From: Bacilli bacterium | GTDB taxonomy: Bacteria > Bacillota_I > Bacilli_A > RF39 > UBA660 | Direction of reading: 5' to 3' | Length of the DNA stretch: 64,000 nt | Assembly: GCA_900772415.1 (NCBI GenBank) | Contig: CAAHEC010000063.1 | Location: 145,567 to 209,566 of the forward strand | Shown here: positions 60,394 through 64,000 of the stretch, piece by piece | Numbering within the stretch: the stretch's first letter is position 1 | How the letters are laid out: each line of letters opens with the position of its first letter | Notes under the pieces: generated by a model | The model's database searches: none | Seen by the model: only the letters and a program-made list of their open reading frames with translations | What the model was told of the DNA's origin: nothing | Translations under genes and position numbers: made by a program

Positions 60394-61770
60394 ATGGAAA
60401 AGAATATTTTAAATAAAAAAACTTGTGGTTGGAAAAATTTAAGTAGCAAAGAAAAAGATGAAATATTTGATTTTTCTGATGGGTATATATCGTTTTTAAA
60501 CGAATGTAAAACAGAAAGAGAAACATCAAAATACATCATAGAAAAGCTAAAATCTAATGGCTTTATCGATATTAAAAATGTAAGGAAACTAAGTTTTGGT
60601 GACAAAGTATATATGCTTAACAGAGATAAAAGTGTGTATGCGGCGATTATAGGAGAAGAAAAATTAGAAAATGGTTTTAACCTAGTTGGTTCTCACATAG
60701 ATTCACCAAGACTAGATTTAAAACCTAATCCACTTTATGAAGATGCAAAGCTTGCACTTTTTAAAACACATTATTATGGTGGAATTAAAAAGTATCAGTG
60801 GACAACTATTCCGTTATCTATTAAAGGTGTAGTAGTTAAACCAAATGGTGAGAAAGTAGAAATAAATATAGGTGAAAAAGAAGATGAACCAGTATTTACA
60901 ATAACTGATATATTGCCTCACCTAGCAGAAGAACAATACGAAAATAAAATTGGTAAAGCAATAAAGGGTGAAGATTTAAATATATTAGTTGGAAGTATTC
61001 CGTCAAGTAGTGATTCTATCAAAGAAAACGTTATGAAAATAATAAACGAAAAATATGGTATAAATGAAATTGATTTTTATAGTTCAGAGCTTGAAGCCGT
61101 ACCCACATTTAAAGCAAGACACCTAGGTTTTGATAAATCTATGGTTGCAGCGTATGGTCAAGATGATAGAGTATGCTCTTATACTAACCTTTTAGCATTA
61201 GTTAACGCAAAACCTGGAAATAGAACTATGGTTTCTATATTTGCTGATAAAGAAGAAATAGGAAGTGTAGGAAACACCGGGATGTGTTCACAGATGTTTG
61301 ACTTATTCATTAACGAATTATTAAATAAAAAAGAGGAAAATAATCCTGGTGCTATAAACAAAACATACTGTAATTCTATGATGCTTTCTGCAGATGTTGG
61401 TGCAGGAGTTGATCCTAACTTCCAAAGTGCATCTGAAAAAAATAATGCTTCATTTATTGGATACGGAGTTGAATTTAATAAATATACAGGCTCACGTGGT
61501 AAATCAGGAGCATCTGATGCTAATGCAGAATTCGTTGCAAAAGTAAGAGGAATATTTGAAGAAAATAACGTTAAATACCAAGTATCAGAATTAGGAAGAG
61601 TTGACCTTGGAGGAGGAGGCACAATAGCATACATTTTAGCAGATAAAGGAATGGATGTTATTGACTGTGGTGTTCCAATAATTTCAATGCATTCACCATA
61701 TGAAGTTGCAAGTAAATTCGATATATATCAGGCTTATTTAGGATACAAAGCCTTCTTTGAAAAAGATTAA
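60394..61770 (+). CDS. M18 family aminopeptidase
   Basis: A dinuclear zinc aminopeptidase preferring acidic N-terminal residues in known members. LVGSHIDSPRLDLKPNPLYED (His and Asp ligand), AAYGQDDRVCSYTNLLAL, FADKEEIGSVGNTGMCSQMFD (Glu), and ISMHSPYEVASKFD at the C-terminus (His). 458 residues, the normal length. AGGAGG precedes the ATG. Confidence 0.95.
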   Translation: MEKNILNKKTCGWKNLSSKEKDEIFDFSDGYISFLNECKTERETSKYIIEKLKSNGFIDIKNVRKLSFGDKVYMLNRDKSVYAAIIGEEKLENGFNLVGSHIDSPRLDLKPNPLYEDAKLALFKTHYYGGIKKYQWTTIPLSIKGVVVKPNGEKVEINIGEKEDEPVFTITDILPHLAEEQYENKIGKAIKGEDLNILVGSIPSSSDSIKENVMKIINEKYGINEIDFYSSELEAVPTFKARHLGFDKSMVAAYGQDDRVCSYTNLLALVNAKPGNRTMVSIFADKEEIGSVGNTGMCSQMFDLFINELLNKKEENNPGAINKTYCNSMMLSADVGAGVDPNFQSASEKNNASFIGYGVEFNKYTGSRGKSGASDANAEFVAKVRGIFEENNVKYQVSELGRVDLGGGGTIAYILADKGMDVIDCGVPIISMHSPYEVASKFDIYQAYLGYKAFFEKD

Positions 61771-61824
61771 AGGGAATTTAAATATTTCCTTTTTTATTTT
61801 GCATAATAACTAAAGGTGATACAA

Positions 61825-62769
61825 ATGAAAGTAAGATTAGGATATGTAGCGTTATCTAAGGCATTAGATGATATTACAACATCAAGTACTATAACGTATA
61901 CTAATTATATAAATAAGAATTACAATACGTCTAAACTACTAGAAATAACTAAAAATAATTTAGATTCTTTATATGAAATAATTAAATATAACGTTAAAAA
62001 TAATTTTCATTTTTATAGATTAACTTCTAAATTAGTGCCACTTGCAACACTTGATAAAGTAAATTTTGACTATATAACACCTTTTTTAGATAAGTATAAA
62101 AAAATTGGTAAATTAATAAATGATAATAATATTAGAGTTGATACTCATCCAGACCAATATGCAGTTTTAAACAGCATGGATAGCAAAATAGTTAAAAATA
62201 CTGTGGAAATCTTAAAATATCATTATAAAATTATGGAGGCTCTTGGAATTAAAGATAAAATAATTATTCTCCACGTTGGTTCTAGTGCATGCGGAAAGAA
62301 AGCATCCATAACAAGATTTATTAACAACTTTAATAAATTACCAGATTACATAAAAAAATGTATTGCTGTGGAAAACGATGATAAGGTATACAATATAAAA
62401 GATGTATTAGAGTTATGTCATAAAATTAATGTTCCTATGGTGCTAGATTATCATCACTTTATATGTAACAACGAGAAAGAAGACATAAATGATTATTTAA
62501 AAGAAATAATAGATACCTGGTGTGAAAAACTTCCAAAAATGCATTTTTCATCGCCAAAAAGTAAATTAAAAAAAGAGTTTAGAAGTCATAGCGACTACAT
62601 AAACAAAGAGTGTTTTATAGAATTTATTAATATACTAAAAAAGCAAGATAAAGATATTGATATAATGCTTGAGGCTAAAGCTAAAGATGATGCTATATCA
62701 AGATTAGTTAGATGCCTAAAATATGAAACTAATTATAAATTCGTAAATGAAACTACATTTATTGCATAA
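61825..62769 (+). CDS. uvsE: UV damage endonuclease UvsE
   Basis: Repairs UV photoproducts independently of UvrABC. VRLGYVALSKALDDITTSSTITYTNY at the start, DTHPDQYAVLNSMD, IILHVGSSACGKKASITRF, IAVENDDKVYNIKDVLELC, VMLDYHHFICNNE and IMLEAKAKDDAISRLV carry the metal-binding His, Glu and Asp of the TIM-barrel fold. ATG at 61825 follows AAGGTGAT. In Bacillus the relative YwjD helps spores survive UV. Confidence 0.95.
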   Translation: MKVRLGYVALSKALDDITTSSTITYTNYINKNYNTSKLLEITKNNLDSLYEIIKYNVKNNFHFYRLTSKLVPLATLDKVNFDYITPFLDKYKKIGKLINDNNIRVDTHPDQYAVLNSMDSKIVKNTVEILKYHYKIMEALGIKDKIIILHVGSSACGKKASITRFINNFNKLPDYIKKCIAVENDDKVYNIKDVLELCHKINVPMVLDYHHFICNNEKEDINDYLKEIIDTWCEKLPKMHFSSPKSKLKKEFRSHSDYINKECFIEFINILKKQDKDIDIMLEAKAKDDAISRLVRCLKYETNYKFVNETTFIA

Positions 62770-62840
62770 AATATAAGGACATTTAATATATATGTTTTTT
62801 AATCAAAAAAATATAATATATTAGAAAGGAGTGTATACTT

Positions 62841-63005
62841 ATGTATTATCCTGGATATCCCGGATATCCTTCATATCCTTATTATGGTAATCAAGATGGA
62901 AATGGCACAAACTGGTTGTGGATAATAATAATCATAGCAATAATTTTCTTCCTATTCTGGGGTTTTGGTTCAAATAAAGGAAACAATTGTGGATGTAGTA
63001 GATAA
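62841..63005 (+). CDS. YjcZ-like small membrane protein (54 aa)
   Basis: MYYPGYPGYPSYPYYG is a Pro/Tyr/Gly repeat head, then one membrane helix (about residues 25-42, LWIIIIIAIIFFLFWGF) and a Cys end (NNCGCSR). This layout matches small YjcZ-type sporulation-associated proteins of Bacillales. AAGGAGT precedes the ATG. Followed by its own terminator. Confidence 0.75.
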   Translation: MYYPGYPGYPSYPYYGNQDGNGTNWLWIIIIIAIIFFLFWGFGSNKGNNCGCSR

Positions 63006-63036
63006 AAAAATCGGACTATTAATAGTTCGATTTTTA
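63005..63036. terminator. Bidirectional terminator
   Basis: AAAAATCGGACTAT pairs with ATAGTTCGATTTTT with one mismatch, ending the micropeptide gene and the convergent metallopeptidase gene. Confidence 0.8.
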
Positions 63037-63052
63037 ACTTATAAAAAATTGT

Positions 63053-63877
63053 CTATTTAAAACATTTATAAAGTTTTTTACTTTCGTTATAATTTAATAT
63101 AATTTCATATAAATTGGTATTTAAGCACACTTTATATATATCATTATCATTAATAACCATCTGATTATATATTAAATAATCAGAAAGAATATTAGCTAAA
63201 GGATATCTTAATAAATAATTTATTAAACCAGTATTCAAATCATAGTCATAACATTGTATAGATTTAATTTTTTTTATATCTAAATCTTCTTTTTTTATTT
63301 GACCAGTTTTATTATATAACTTTTCACAAAATAATTCACACTCAATAGACTTTAACATTTTAGTTTCAAAATATATTCTATTATTTCTTCTTGTATCAAT
63401 TAATTCATGAAACATTTTATTATCTAACCAAATTTCTAGTTTTTTTTCAATGTAAAATGAAAATACCTCACAAAGAAAATGATATTGATTAGGAATAATA
63501 TTTGGTTTTAAATTTCCATCAATATAATGTGCAAATTCGTGTACAAGCATAAAAATATCCGAGTCATTTCCTGCTAATTTTATAAAAGCATTATTATTTT
63601 TCGTATTAACAAAACTTTTAATATTATTTTCATTTATTATAATTTTACCATTTTCTATACCATCTATAATCATCTGATAATATTTATCATTATAGTTCCT
63701 ATAAAATTCAAGAACAATATTTAATGGATCTTTTATTAACTTTGTATAGTTTTTTTTATTACACTTTTCATTAAAACAACTAATTAATTTGTAAATAATA
63801 TCCTCTTTTAAAAATTTATTAATACATGATTCTTTTTTTACTCTACATATAAATGATTTAATAATCTTCTCTTCCAT
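63053..63877 (-). CDS. HEFAH-type zinc metallopeptidase (M3-like)
   Basis: The zinc site is LVHEFAHYID (about residues 111-120), with a third ligand likely the Glu in CEVFSFYIEKKL, 24-30 residues on, the gluzincin pattern of M3-like peptidases. No signal peptide, so probably cytoplasmic. The length of 274 is far below classical M3 enzymes, so it is a small relative. The region upstream of its start to 64000 holds only weak A/T-rich signals. Confidence 0.7.
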   Translation of the reverse strand: MEEKIIKSFICRVKKESCINKFLKEDIIYKLISCFNEKCNKKNYTKLIKDPLNIVLEFYRNYNDKYYQMIIDGIENGKIIINENNIKSFVNTKNNNAFIKLAGNDSDIFMLVHEFAHYIDGNLKPNIIPNQYHFLCEVFSFYIEKKLEIWLDNKMFHELIDTRRNNRIYFETKMLKSIECELFCEKLYNKTGQIKKEDLDIKKIKSIQCYDYDLNTGLINYLLRYPLANILSDYLIYNQMVINDNDIYKVCLNTNLYEIILNYNESKKLYKCFK

Positions 63878-64000
63878 ATTTTCTTACCAAAAAACACACT
63901 AACAAGTAATATGTTTATTCCTTTTTTAACACATATATAATATTTTTCCACCATTAGTATTTGCAAATACAATTATTTCTTTTTTTATATCTTTTGTTAA

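Overview
The window is very AT-rich, uses the standard bacterial code (TGA ends the gene at 28280, Trp is TGG) and has strong GGAGG-type ribosome binding sites, CIRCE/HrcA control of clpB and c-di-AMP genes. This fits a low-GC Bacillota, probably class Bacilli, of the kind known mostly from uncultured gut lineages. SleB/CwlJ hydrolase, UvsE, a spore-coat-type ferritin-like protein, PrsW and collagen-like proteins hint at a spore former, but no core sporulation gene is present to prove it. No CRISPR array, rRNA, insertion sequence or intact prophage was seen. Many genes have the ribosome binding site AGGTGAT just before the start; where a GTG or TTG inside that site would give a longer frame, I chose the downstream start.

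Layout. 0-10 kb: a surface-protein region with three related BclA-like proteins, a beta-helix/WxL-like protein, a Cna-B-like protein, a TasA-like secreted protein, a remnant of a large surface protein, and a GT2 glycosyltransferase. 10-25 kb: housekeeping and repair genes (murI, a MATE-kinase fusion behind a candidate attenuator, ylmH, a YunG-UDG fusion, tRNA-His, dinB, rsmI, a thioredoxin/CcdA-like fusion, clpB with CIRCE, an ECF sigma factor with an unknown partner). 25-29.6 kb: polyprenyl synthase and MgtC on a symmetric divergent promoter, an M15 peptidase, PrsW and a ferritin-like protein. 29.7-32 kb: tRNA-Trp followed by a small accessory stretch with membrane proteins and an XRE regulator.

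32-44.4 kb: ybaK, a DUF2975/XRE/DUF4173 membrane operon, an MgtA-type P-ATPase, an ABC exporter with a very large FtsX permease, TspO and an MTAN-like nucleosidase. 44.5-47.8 kb: a cell-wall hydrolase cluster with a LysM amidase that has lost its catalytic residues, a SleB-type hydrolase and an intact LysM amidase. 48-53.4 kb: accessory genes (a duplicated nucleotidyltransferase flanked by identical DnaA-box repeats, CmpB-like, HtrA, Abi_2). 53.6-58.3 kb: rplM-rpsI and cdaA-cdaR. 58.4-64 kb: a DUF2179 protein, tRNA-Thr, a polytopic transporter, an M18 aminopeptidase, uvsE, a YjcZ-like micropeptide and an HEFAH metallopeptidase.

The most interesting systems are the candidate exosporium-like glycoprotein locus at the left end, the inactive/active amidase pair around a SleB hydrolase, the two-lobed nucleotidyltransferase, the YunG-UDG fusion, and the leader hairpin in front of the MATE-kinase fusion.
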